A stretch of DNA of 16,289 bases from Litoribrevibacter sp041590855 (GTDB lineage: Bacteria > Pseudomonadota > Gammaproteobacteria > Pseudomonadales > Litoribrevibacteraceae): positions 1-16,289 of the forward strand of contig JBFHTA010000057.1 of the NCBI GenBank assembly GCA_041590855.1, written 5' to 3'. The translations under genes were made by a program, and so were the position numbers. How positions within the stretch are numbered: the stretch's first letter is position 1; each line of letters starts with the position of its first letter. Below the pieces are notes generated by a model that searched no databases, was not told where the DNA came from, and saw only the letters and a list, made by a program, of their open reading frames with translations. This document shows positions 7,330 through 14,616 of the stretch, one piece after another.

Positions 7330-7391
7330 GGGACTATCTATTCATCACTAACAATTCATTCATCGCGACCGCCGCGACTACACCCACAGAG

Positions 7392-8291
7392 ATGCCATAC
7401 ATGATCGAACTGGATAACGCTACTGGCCCAACCCCCGTTTCGGGCAACATTATCGATATAACGCCTGAAAACTTTCAACAAGCGCTGCTCGAAGAGTCAC
7501 AAACGCGGCTGGTCGTCGTCGATTTCTGGGCCGATTGGTGCGCCCCCTGTAAAGCGTTAATGCCCGTTCTGGAAAAGCTGGCCAACGAATATAACGGTCA
7601 ATTCTTACTCGCAAAGGTAAATTGCGATGAGCAACAAGCCATTGCAGCCCAGTTCGGTGTGCGTTCCCTACCGACTGTCGCCTTATTGAAAGATGGCCAA
7701 CCCGTTGATGGTTTTATGGGCGCTCAGCCGGAATCAGAAATTCGTCAGATGCTTGAAAAACATTTGCCGAAAGAATACGAAGTGGCGTTTCAACAAGCGC
7801 AGGAAAAGCTGGCCGCAGGCGAACTGGAAGAGGCTTGCGCGTTACTGAACGCTGCCCACTTGGCCGAACCCAAACGGTCTGACATCGCATTAACGTTTGT
7901 CGATGTTTTGATCGAACTGTCCAACCTGGAAGCGGCCAAAGCCGTCTTGGCTTCGATTCCACTTCAGGATCAGGACGCCCTCTATAACCGCATAAAAGCA
8001 AAACTGGAATTGGCGGAAGACGCCAGCGACGCGCCAGAAATTAAAGCGTTAGAAGAGAAGCTGGCTCAATCACCCGACGACGTAACCCTGCAAGTAGAGC
8101 TGGCGGTACAGTACAACCAAGCTAACCGCCACGAAGAGGCGTTGGAGTTACTGCTTACCTGCTTAAGAAAAGACATCAATGCGGCCGACGGTGAAGCGAA
8201 AAAAGCGATGACCGACATTCTTTCCTCGCTCACCAATGCAGACGCGTTAAAAGCGAAGTACCAAAGAAAGCTTTACACTCTGCTTTATTGA
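7392..8291 (+). CDS. cnoX: Thioredoxin-TPR chaperedoxin, CnoX/YbbN-like
   Basis: The 299-residue cytoplasmic protein has an N-terminal thioredoxin domain (about 20-125) and a C-terminal helical TPR-like region (about 130-299) with recurrent Leu/Ala heptads, the architecture and length of E. coli CnoX (YbbN). CnoX holds unfolding proteins during oxidative stress and passes them to DnaK and GroEL. Here the active site is WCAPC (C50, C53) with the cis-proline loop RSLPT, so unlike the E. coli protein, which lacks the full CxxC pair, it may also be redox active. A second ATG at 7401 would shorten it by three residues and cannot be excluded; ribosome signals are weak for both. It has its own likely promoter and converges with the amidase gene, with 20 bp between stops. 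Confidence 0.9.
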   Translation: MPYMIELDNATGPTPVSGNIIDITPENFQQALLEESQTRLVVVDFWADWCAPCKALMPVLEKLANEYNGQFLLAKVNCDEQQAIAAQFGVRSLPTVALLKDGQPVDGFMGAQPESEIRQMLEKHLPKEYEVAFQQAQEKLAAGELEEACALLNAAHLAEPKRSDIALTFVDVLIELSNLEAAKAVLASIPLQDQDALYNRIKAKLELAEDASDAPEIKALEEKLAQSPDDVTLQVELAVQYNQANRHEEALELLLTCLRKDINAADGEAKKAMTDILSSLTNADALKAKYQRKLYTLLY

Positions 8292-8311
8292 TACAACGCA
8301 GCACAGCAACC

Positions 8312-9814
8312 CTAACTGTCTAACCAGGCGGGTTTCTGTGCTTGCCAGGCCAGCTCGGTTTCCAACTGGGCTGCTACCTGAAATAGGGTTGCCTCATCCC
8401 CCATCGGCGCCATAAATTGTACTCCGACCGGTAAGCCATTATCGGCCCAATGCGCCGGTACAGACATGGCCGGTTGCCCTGTCAAATTGGCCAATTGAGT
8501 AAACGGTAACTTTTCCAATTGCCTGAACGCCAGTTGTTCGAAGACACCCACACGTTTCAGTAGATGTCCCACCGGTAAATGGCACAATCCTTTCAGCGCG
8601 AGCTTCTCTAATGCCGTCGGCATTAAACTTCCCACTTTGGCCGGTAAATCCGCCAACGTTGGCGTCAGGTACAAGTCGTATTGTTTATGAAACTCGCCCA
8701 TCGCCCGAGCGTAGAGATTCCATGCATGTAAGGCTTGTGAGAACTCTTTGGCGGAATAAGCATTCCCCAGTTTGACCAACATAGCGGTCATAGCTTCGAT
8801 GTCCTGCCCTGGCTTTAACGCCCGACCTAATTCATCTTCAATGTGACCAATGGACGCCGCCGTCTCTCCAAGGTTCATCGCAAGATAACATTGGTAAAGT
8901 TGTGCTGCATCGTAACTCGGCGTGGCTTCTTCAACCTCATGCCCTAAAGACTGTAACAGCTTGACCGTTTTCTCAACCGCGCGCTGGCATTCCGGATGAA
9001 GATCACCACCAGTGGGGTTCACCGTACTGAACGCAATTCTAAGCCTACGCGGTGCTTCCTTGATAATGTCCATATATGGCTTATCGGAAACAGCCACCGG
9101 GAAGTGCGCACCATGATCAGGGCCAGCCGTCAGATCGAGCATCAAGGCACTGTCTCGTACACTGCGCGACACCACATGTTCTACCGCAGCACCCTGCCAC
9201 AACTGCCCCTGGTTCGGCCCGGCCGGCGTTCGGCCACGTGATGGTTTGATCCCAAACAATCCACAACAAGAGGCAGGAATACGAATCGACCCACCACCAT
9301 CACCTGCAGACGCCAGGGGAACAATGCGCGCAGCCACAGCGGCGGCACTGCCACCACTGGAACCACCCGGGGTATGATCGGTATTCCACGGATTTCTACT
9401 AGGGCCAAACAATTCCGGTTCAGTGACCCCCATCAAACCAAATTCGGGGGTATTGGTCTTTCCTAAATGCACCAGACCGGCCTGCTTAAAGCGCGTAACC
9501 ATCTCCGAATCATGATCAGGAATATAATCCGCCAGTACCCGACTTCCGCAGCTAAAGGGCACTCCGGCATACGCCGCTACTAAGTCTTTTAACAGAAAAG
9601 GAACACCGTACAGTGGCCCTTCCGGCTTAGCCGCTGAAAAATCCTCTTTCCAACGATCAACCATGGAAGTGACCACCGCATTGATCTGAGGGTTTCGTTG
9701 TTCCATTCGTTCGATGGCTGCATCAACCACCTCTTCCACAGACAGTTCTTTACGGGTAATCAGGTCAGCGATGTCCACGGCATCCATGTCATCGTATTCA
9801 GGCAGCCTTACCAT
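8312..9814 (-). CDS. Amidase-signature family hydrolase
   Basis: This 500-residue enzyme belongs to the amidase-signature family, which hydrolyses carboxamides through a Ser-cisSer-Lys triad. The triad is complete: K76 in FLLKDL, cis-S152 in GGSSGGSAAA and nucleophile S176 in GDGGGSIRIP. The spacing between these residues agrees with fatty-acid amide hydrolase and other members. Local segments such as LGKTNTPEFG, RNPWN and SRSVRDSALMLD resemble my recollection of 6-aminohexanoate-cyclic-dimer hydrolases, but true substrate is unknown; many chromosomal members are broad amidases. It is not GatA by context, since no gatB or gatC is adjacent. No signal peptide is visible, so it is probably cytoplasmic. 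GAGGA lies 7 bases before the ATG. The gene is divergent from the HD-GYP gene. Confidence 0.9.
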   Translation of the reverse strand: MVRLPEYDDMDAVDIADLITRKELSVEEVVDAAIERMEQRNPQINAVVTSMVDRWKEDFSAAKPEGPLYGVPFLLKDLVAAYAGVPFSCGSRVLADYIPDHDSEMVTRFKQAGLVHLGKTNTPEFGLMGVTEPELFGPSRNPWNTDHTPGGSSGGSAAAVAARIVPLASAGDGGGSIRIPASCCGLFGIKPSRGRTPAGPNQGQLWQGAAVEHVVSRSVRDSALMLDLTAGPDHGAHFPVAVSDKPYMDIIKEAPRRLRIAFSTVNPTGGDLHPECQRAVEKTVKLLQSLGHEVEEATPSYDAAQLYQCYLAMNLGETAASIGHIEDELGRALKPGQDIEAMTAMLVKLGNAYSAKEFSQALHAWNLYARAMGEFHKQYDLYLTPTLADLPAKVGSLMPTALEKLALKGLCHLPVGHLLKRVGVFEQLAFRQLEKLPFTQLANLTGQPAMSVPAHWADNGLPVGVQFMAPMGDEATLFQVAAQLETELAWQAQKPAWLDS

Positions 9815-9999
9815 ATCGAATTCCTCAATTTTTTCTTCTGTTTATACCTGAGCTTTTACTCTATTTCTATGACCATACTGCACTCTTGGCTGATATTCGA
9901 AAGATCTGTCGTTCCAAGTTACCAAAACGTAAAAATGGCATTTCTTTCAAAGACATTGCTATACTGAGTTAACCTCTTTGATTCAAACACAATAAGAAT

Positions 10000-11280
10000 A
10001 TGTCCAAACAGCATGGATCATCACATCGCGGTTGCGAACTTATCGAAGTTAAGTTGAACGTGAATCAGCTTGAAATCGGTATGTACGTTAAAGAGCTTGA
10101 TCGCCCTTGGCTACAAACACCCTTTATGTTTCAAGGCTTTCGCATCACCACCGAACGAGAGCTTCAGCAACTCCGAGCCCTGTGTGAACACGTCATCATT
10201 GAGGTAGAAAAGCACTACTGGTTCTCTTATCAGCAACACCATGTCTGTGACAAACCCCTTGAGCACCATTCCCTGGAAAAACCCATCTCGGTACCGCTCA
10301 ACAAAACCTTGCCCGAAGCCAAAGCCCTGTATGACAAGGCTGATATAGAAATCCACGCCATTTTGAATAAAGTAAAAAAATCCGAAGACATCGATATTGA
10401 GCCGATACAGGAAACGGTCAACGGATTTGTAAAAAGTGTGGTTTCCAACCCGAATGCATTACTTTGGCTGACACGCATTAAAGCCCGCGATGAATACACC
10501 GCTGAACATTGCCTGCGGGTGGCCATTATGTCGATCGCCTTTGGCCGCCATTTGGGGCTGGACGAGTCCGAGCTATCGTTGATCGGGATGTGTGGCATGT
10601 TGCACGATGTGGGAAAAATGGTGATTCCTGAAGAAGTCTTGAATAAGCCCGGCCGACTCACTGCCGAAGAGTACGAAATCATGAAAAGTCATGCGGCAAT
10701 AGGGGGAGAGCTACTTGATGAACAGAATGAACTCGATCCAAGCATCGTCACTGTTGCCCGTCATCATCATGAGCGGTTAGATGGCATGGGTTACCCCGAA
10801 AAGCTAAAGGCCGAGAATATCTCTCTCTACACCCGTATCGTCTCCATTGTGGACGCCTACGATGCAATCTCCAGCGAACGTTGCTATAAAAAAGCCACCA
10901 CACCAGCAGAAGCATTGCGCATTCTATACGACAATCGTGGCAGCCAATTCGATCCGGATTTACTGCAGCATTTTATTTTAATGGTCGGCATTGTTCCGAC
11001 CGGCAGTATCGTCGAATTAAATAATGGCGAGGTCGGCATTGTGTTAGCGAACAACCCAGAATACAAACTGAAACCTAAGGTATTATTGGTTCGGGACGAA
11101 TTCAAGAAACCACGGGAAGAACGGATTATCAATCTGGCCAAAAATCCGATGTCTGAAGACGGTAAGGTGCTGGAAATTACCCAGGCGTTAAGCAATGGCA
11201 GCTTCGGAGTCAATATTCTGGATTACACCAAACCACGCGAATACCCACATTTAACAGAATTTGACTGGCTGTCCGCCTAA
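10000..11280 (+). CDS. DUF3391/HD-GYP cyclic-di-GMP phosphodiesterase
   Basis: The 426-residue soluble protein has an N-terminal DUF3391-type domain (about 15-130, with NQLEIGMYV and the aromatic-rich WLQTPFMFQGF) and a central HD-GYP domain (about 150-330). HD-GYP enzymes hydrolyse cyclic-di-GMP to GMP and so lower the signal that promotes biofilm. All hallmark residues are present: H170, the HD pair H202-D203 with K206, H231, H255-H256 and the HHERLDGMGYP signature (256-266). It should therefore be catalytically active. The C-terminal 90 residues form an extra beta-rich part, VGIVPTGSIVEL onward, common in this subfamily. The ATG at 10000 has only a weak AAGA ribosome site. The stop codon overlaps by 4 bp the stop of the convergent gene. 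Confidence 0.94.
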   Translation: MSKQHGSSHRGCELIEVKLNVNQLEIGMYVKELDRPWLQTPFMFQGFRITTERELQQLRALCEHVIIEVEKHYWFSYQQHHVCDKPLEHHSLEKPISVPLNKTLPEAKALYDKADIEIHAILNKVKKSEDIDIEPIQETVNGFVKSVVSNPNALLWLTRIKARDEYTAEHCLRVAIMSIAFGRHLGLDESELSLIGMCGMLHDVGKMVIPEEVLNKPGRLTAEEYEIMKSHAAIGGELLDEQNELDPSIVTVARHHHERLDGMGYPEKLKAENISLYTRIVSIVDAYDAISSERCYKKATTPAEALRILYDNRGSQFDPDLLQHFILMVGIVPTGSIVELNNGEVGIVLANNPEYKLKPKVLLVRDEFKKPREERIINLAKNPMSEDGKVLEITQALSNGSFGVNILDYTKPREYPHLTEFDWLSA

Positions 11281-11780
11281 GGCAAGTCCGTCTCTTCGCC
11301 CCAACGTTTCAAGGCCTGCTGATAATGCTCGTGCAGATCTCGACTCAACGTTTTATAGGCTTGAATGGTCAACCAAAGAGATTTATCCCATCGATCCGAA
11401 TACGACTGCAAAGAGGCAATCGGCAAGGTTTCCATTGCCGCTCCCATCCTGAACTGGTTTACCACCAGCTCGGCTAAATCCGGGAACGCTGTAAGCTCCT
11501 GATAGGTTTGCCGCGACAACCATTTTGAAAACGCATCGACAAAGTGAAACTCATCGTGAGAGAAGCGGATATCAAAAAAGTAACCGTCCTCGGAATGGGT
11601 CACATAGTGACGAAGTTGGTCACGCTTCAGGGCTTGCTGTGCAGACGCTAACGAAATGACAGAGGCATCAAGGGTACCGCAACGATCGTACTCTGACGTC
11701 GCCACATAACAGGCTTCTAGTTGAACCTCCAGCATAGTTACTACAGGTGCAGGGGTTCGGTTGGTCACTATCTCATACAT
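11277..11780 (-). CDS. Uncharacterised 167-residue protein
   Basis: I do not recognise this family. The protein is soluble-looking, with no signal peptide or membrane segment. Residues 1-60 are mixed hydrophobic/polar, 61-80 are aromatic and acidic (YFFDIRFSHDEFHFVDAF), and the C-terminal part is predicted helical with several tryptophans. Only two cysteines (C24, C34) are present. The start is well supported: AAGGAGGTG ends four bases before the ATG, one of the best ribosome sites in the window, with a plausible promoter upstream. The 3' end overlaps the HD-GYP gene by four bases on the opposite strand (shared CTAA). Position next to HD-GYP could imply a signalling link, but convergent orientation gives no operon evidence. 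Confidence 0.8.
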   Translation of the reverse strand: MYEIVTNRTPAPVVTMLEVQLEACYVATSEYDRCGTLDASVISLASAQQALKRDQLRHYVTHSEDGYFFDIRFSHDEFHFVDAFSKWLSRQTYQELTAFPDLAELVVNQFRMGAAMETLPIASLQSYSDRWDKSLWLTIQAYKTLSRDLHEHYQQALKRWGEETDLP

Positions 11781-11784
11781 AGGC

Positions 11785-11793
11785 CACCTCCTT
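11785..11793 (-). promoter_or_regulatory. Strong Shine-Dalgarno of the 167-residue protein
   Basis: On the minus strand AAGGAGGTG is followed by four bases and then the ATG at 11780. The near-perfect complementarity to the 16S tail fixes this start and argues that the unrecognised gene is real. Confidence 0.85.
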
Positions 11794-11832
11794 AATTTAT
11801 CTATCGGCGGCTAAGGGCTAAAGCTGATGACC

Positions 11833-11860
11833 ATTTAACCCTTTTTTGAGTGAGAGACAA
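11833..11860 (-). promoter_or_regulatory. Possible promoter of the 167-residue protein
   Basis: Minus-strand TTGTCT (11855-11860) and TTAAAT (11833-11838) are 16 bases apart, about 50 bp upstream of the start codon. A small palindrome AGGTT-TCC-AACCT (11878-11890) lies just upstream and might bind a regulator. Confidence 0.35.
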
Positions 11861-11905
11861 TTTTTCGTCTTGTTTAGAGGTTTCCAACCTATACGAAGCA
11901 AATGT

Positions 11906-11961
11906 TTGACCAGATCACGTGACTACAGATAAACGGTCGTTAATCGCAGAACACTGGTCAA
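11906..11961. repeat. 8-bp inverted repeat directly after moaC
   Basis: TTGACCAG (11906-11913) is the exact reverse complement of CTGGTCAA (11954-11961), with 40 bp between. The right arm abuts the moaC stop codon. The interior includes the palindrome CACGTG (11917-11922). There is no T-run, so it is not an ordinary intrinsic terminator. Confidence 0.4.
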
Positions 11962-12441
11962 TCAGCCTTCAACCGCCCAATCTCCCGACTTCCCTCCTGA
12001 TTTAGACAACACGCGAACCCCTTCAATCCGCATCATCTTATCAACGGCTTTACACATGTCGTAAACGGTCAGGCAAGCCACGGAAACAGCGGTCAGCGCT
12101 TCCATTTCCACACCGGTTTGGCCGGTCAGCTTACACATCGACAGAACACGAATCCGTCCCTGTTCAGGCTGCGGTTCGAATTCCACTTTCACCGAACTCA
12201 ACATCAAGGGGTGACACAACGGAATAAGGTCCGGGGTTTTCTTTGCCCCCTGAATCCCGGCAATTCTTGCCACCGCCAAAACATCGCCTTTTTTATGGCT
12301 GCCTTCGATCACCATCGCCAAGGTTTTGTCGTCCATATAGACAAAACCTTCAGCCTGTGAAGTACGAGTCGTTGCGTGTTTTTCAGAGACATCCACCATT
12401 ACGGCGTTGCCTTGTTCGTCGATATGCGTGAACTTTGACAT
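11962..12441 (-). CDS. moaC: Cyclic pyranopterin monophosphate synthase MoaC
   Basis: MoaC converts the cyclised GTP product of MoaA (3',8-cyclo-dihydro-GTP) into cyclic pyranopterin monophosphate, the first stable precursor of molybdenum cofactor. From the ATG at 12441 the protein has 159 residues against about 161 in E. coli, and the active-site residues fall at E. coli numbers: K51, H77 in LCHP, E114, D128 and K131. A GTG at 12456 would add five residues but the N-terminus MSKFTHIDEQG matches the family start. The gene follows the RmlD-like gene by 30 bp on the same strand and is probably co-transcribed with it. MoaA lies divergently across the RmlD-like gene rather than next to moaC. Confidence 0.97.
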   Translation of the reverse strand: MSKFTHIDEQGNAVMVDVSEKHATTRTSQAEGFVYMDDKTLAMVIEGSHKKGDVLAVARIAGIQGAKKTPDLIPLCHPLMLSSVKVEFEPQPEQGRIRVLSMCKLTGQTGVEMEALTAVSVACLTVYDMCKAVDKMMRIEGVRVLSKSGGKSGDWAVEG

Positions 12442-12471
12442 GTTTGATCCAGACACAGAAAGATAAAAAAT

Positions 12472-13374
12472 TTAAGAAACGTCGGTGGCATTCACACGCC
12501 GATCAGCCAACTTAACCACCACTTTGGACAACTCAACACGCCAGGAGCGCTGTTTGATACCAAAGGTATATAGCAGTTTCTGACAATTCAGCACGGCATT
12601 CATAGGGCGCTTGGCTGACCCTTTATGTTGAGAACTACTGACCTGTTCGACGTGTCGGGTTTTTAACTCCGGATGACGTTTGGCTTCCTCTACTACGGCT
12701 TCAAGAAACTCCCGTCGGGTTACCGCTTCCACATCACAGTAATGATAAATGCCCCACACATGAATATCACAGGATAGCTGCTTACAAATCGCCACCAGCA
12801 CGGCAGCAGCACTGCTTGCAGACGTCGGACAAGCGAGCTGCTGGCCAATCACTTCCATACGTTCATCCTGGCCACCGTGGTCCAACACTCGTCCGACAAA
12901 ATTGTCTTCGCCCGCACTGAATACCAACCCCAGACGTACTATGATGTGTTTTTCCAGAATCGACGCCACCGCCTCTTCAGAAGCCTGATGAATCTCACCA
13001 TAGAGATTCACCGGATTGGGAACATCCTTCTCGGTGTATGGCCCGACCTTATCACCATCAAATAAATACGGTGAGGTTAAATGAAGCATGGGAATGTCGG
13101 CTTTTTTGCAGGCTTTCGCTAATGCCCGGGGAATTTCCAGATTTTTTAAACGGCACCGCTCAATTTCTTGTTCAGCCCGATCGACAAACGGATAAAGCGT
13201 GCTATTAATCAGAAAATCCGGCTGATGTTCTTCGATCAACTGGGCTATATCGTGATGATCAATAAATAGCTGCTCATCTGAGTCAAACGCCACGAACTCA
13301 ATGGCTTGCGCCTCCAATAAAGCCACCAGCTCTCCGCCGACCTGGCTCTCTGAGCCAACAACCATTAATTTCAT
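12472..13374 (-). CDS. RmlD-like SDR-family sugar-nucleotide-binding protein, altered active site
   Basis: This 300-residue protein belongs to the extended short-chain dehydrogenase superfamily and most resembles RmlD (dTDP-4-dehydrorhamnose reductase) and the related MAT2B-type proteins. The Rossmann glycine motif reads GSESQVG (7-13) where GxxGxxG is usual, so the middle glycine is Ser. In the catalytic region S101 is kept (TSPYLFDG), Y125 is kept, but the lysine of YxxxK is H129 (LYGEIH). A canonical reductase is therefore doubtful; a regulatory or binding role is possible. The start is ATG 13374, with AGGTGAGG five bases upstream; a GTG at 13380 would add two residues. No other rhamnose gene is nearby. 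It probably shares a transcript with moaC, suggesting a link to cofactor genes or merely chance adjacency. Confidence 0.85.
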   Translation of the reverse strand: MKLMVVGSESQVGGELVALLEAQAIEFVAFDSDEQLFIDHHDIAQLIEEHQPDFLINSTLYPFVDRAEQEIERCRLKNLEIPRALAKACKKADIPMLHLTSPYLFDGDKVGPYTEKDVPNPVNLYGEIHQASEEAVASILEKHIIVRLGLVFSAGEDNFVGRVLDHGGQDERMEVIGQQLACPTSASSAAAVLVAICKQLSCDIHVWGIYHYCDVEAVTRREFLEAVVEEAKRHPELKTRHVEQVSSSQHKGSAKRPMNAVLNCQKLLYTFGIKQRSWRVELSKVVVKLADRRVNATDVS

Positions 13375-13388
13375 CAACACCTCACCTG

Positions 13389-13447
13389 ATTACCACTGCG
13401 GAAACGTTTTCTCTGATTATCGGCAATGACGCCATAAATTACCACTG
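13389..13447. repeat. 10-bp direct repeats in the rmlD-like/moaA gap
   Basis: ATTACCACTG occurs at 13389-13398 and again, exactly, at 13438-13447, 49 bp apart start to start. Both copies lie in the divergent intergenic region. This spacing, near five helical turns, would place the two copies on nearly the same DNA face, as for a regulator-binding pair, but no known factor is recognised. Confidence 0.45.
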
Positions 13448-13483
13448 ATGAAGCGCGCCTTCTCATGAAGGGTTACAAAATAC

Positions 13484-13515
13484 TTGACCTGACTCATCAA
13501 ACTTTCTGGTAGAAT
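13484..13515 (+). promoter_or_regulatory. Possible moaA promoter
   Basis: TTGACC (13484-13489) and TAGAAT (13510-13515) are good hexamers but the 20-base spacing is long. The -10 lies about 70 bp before the moaA start codon, which has AAGAGAG nine bases upstream. Confidence 0.3.
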
Positions 13516-13585
13516 AAGCGACAATAGTCAAAGAACATCACGTTACATTGTCAGCCCCAGCCGGCATTCAAGAGAGCATGACACT

Positions 13586-14569
13586 ATGGCTTTGATTGAT
13601 CAGTTTGGAAGAGTCGTCAACTACGTTCGCATGTCAGTTACCGATCGTTGCGACTTTCGCTGTGTCTATTGCATGGCGGAGGATATGACGTTTCTGCCCA
13701 AAGCCTCCATTCTGACGCTTGAAGAAATTGAGCGCATTGCAACCGCGTTTGTCGATCTCGGCGTGTCCAAGATCCGATTGACCGGGGGTGAACCGTTAAT
13801 TCGTAAGAATGTAATCTCTCTATTCCAACGTCTTGGGCAGTTAGACGGCCTAAACGATCTGGTGACTACCACCAATGGCAGCCAACTGATCACACTGGCT
13901 CAACCCCTTCATGATGCCGGCGTTCGCCGTATTAATATCAGCCTCGACAGTTTGAATGCGCAACGCTTCCAGGAACTCACCCGTTATGGAAAACTGGATA
14001 CTGTGCTTCAAGGCATAGACGCTGCACGAGAAGCAGGGTTTGATCAAATCAAATTGAATGCCGTGATCATTAAAGGCCGCAACGACGACGAAATTCTCGA
14101 CCTGGTTAATTTCGCTCGTGAAAAAGCCATCGACATCAGCTTCATCGAAGAAATGCCACTGGGCGTTATTACGGAACATAACCGAGGTGAAAGCCTGTGT
14201 ACCAGTGATGAAGTTCGCCAGGTAATTGAGCAAACGCACGAACTGATACCGGACACCTATAAAACGGCAGGCCCTTCTCGCTATTACCGTTTTACCGACA
14301 GCGAATCTCGTATTGGCTTTATTTCCCCGCACTCTCACAACTTTTGCGGCGACTGCAATCGAGTACGGGTCACAGTAGAAGGTCGATTGTTATTATGCTT
14401 GGGGAATGAACATTCCGTAGATCTCAGAGAGCCGTTGCGTAACGGATGTTCAGACGAAGAACTCAAAAACATCATCATTGACGCCATGAAAATCAAACCA
14501 AAGAGTCATGAGTTTGATGTGCATGACGAACCTCAAATCCTTCGTTTTATGAATTCAACCGGGGGCTGA
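13586..14569 (+). CDS. moaA: GTP 3',8-cyclase MoaA
   Basis: MoaA is a radical-SAM enzyme that cyclises GTP to 3',8-cyclo-dihydro-GTP, the first step of molybdenum cofactor synthesis. At 327 residues it has the usual length. The N-terminal [4Fe-4S] cluster motif is CDFRCVYC (C22, C26, C29), followed by the SAM-binding LTGGEP (65-70). The second, C-terminal cluster motif is C254-x2-C257-x13-C271. The protein ends in the conserved Gly-Gly tail that is needed for activity. The start is set by the conserved N-terminus LIDQFGRVVNYVRMSVTD. It is divergent from the RmlD-like gene and moaC and convergent with mobA. The Moco RNA motif often precedes moaA in this class, but I could not make one out here. 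Confidence 0.97.
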   Translation: MALIDQFGRVVNYVRMSVTDRCDFRCVYCMAEDMTFLPKASILTLEEIERIATAFVDLGVSKIRLTGGEPLIRKNVISLFQRLGQLDGLNDLVTTTNGSQLITLAQPLHDAGVRRINISLDSLNAQRFQELTRYGKLDTVLQGIDAAREAGFDQIKLNAVIIKGRNDDEILDLVNFAREKAIDISFIEEMPLGVITEHNRGESLCTSDEVRQVIEQTHELIPDTYKTAGPSRYYRFTDSESRIGFISPHSHNFCGDCNRVRVTVEGRLLLCLGNEHSVDLREPLRNGCSDEELKNIIIDAMKIKPKSHEFDVHDEPQILRFMNSTGG

Positions 14570-14577
14570 TACAGCAA

Positions 14578-14604
14578 AATAGCTAACGCTGCAAAGTAGC
14601 TATT
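14578..14604. terminator. Bidirectional hairpin between moaA and mobA
   Basis: AATAGCTA (14578-14585) and TAGCTATT (14597-14604) form a perfect 8-bp stem over an 11-base loop between two convergent genes. On the minus strand the stem ends in a short T4 run; on the plus strand there is none. Its AT content makes it a modest terminator for mobA and perhaps a weak one for moaA. Confidence 0.5.
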
Positions 14605-14616
14605 CCTGTAGAGTGG

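Noticed and set aside
9901..9970. Sigma-54 promoter before the HD-GYP gene (TGGCAT near 9936)
   Set aside because: The expected TTGC element at the -12 position is missing; TATACT at 9960-9965 is a more ordinary -10 candidate but lacks a convincing -35.
10230..10682. Minus-strand open frame of 150 codons inside the HD-GYP gene
   Set aside because: It runs opposite the conserved HD motif, has low-complexity Ser content and no family resemblance; it is a shadow.
10000..11780. A defence or signalling island formed by the HD-GYP gene and its convergent neighbour
   Set aside because: There are no mobile-element signs, no effector or nucleotide-sensor domain next to it, and flanking genes are core metabolism.
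13381..13585. Possible Moco RNA riboswitch upstream of moaA
   Set aside because: Such elements are common at this position, but I could not identify its conserved helices, and the leader after the likely promoter is only about 70 bases. A covariance-model search would settle it.
13850..14338. Minus-strand open frame of 162 codons inside moaA
   Set aside because: The plus strand encodes an intact MoaA with both cluster motifs; the antisense frame has no ribosome site and no recognisable motif.
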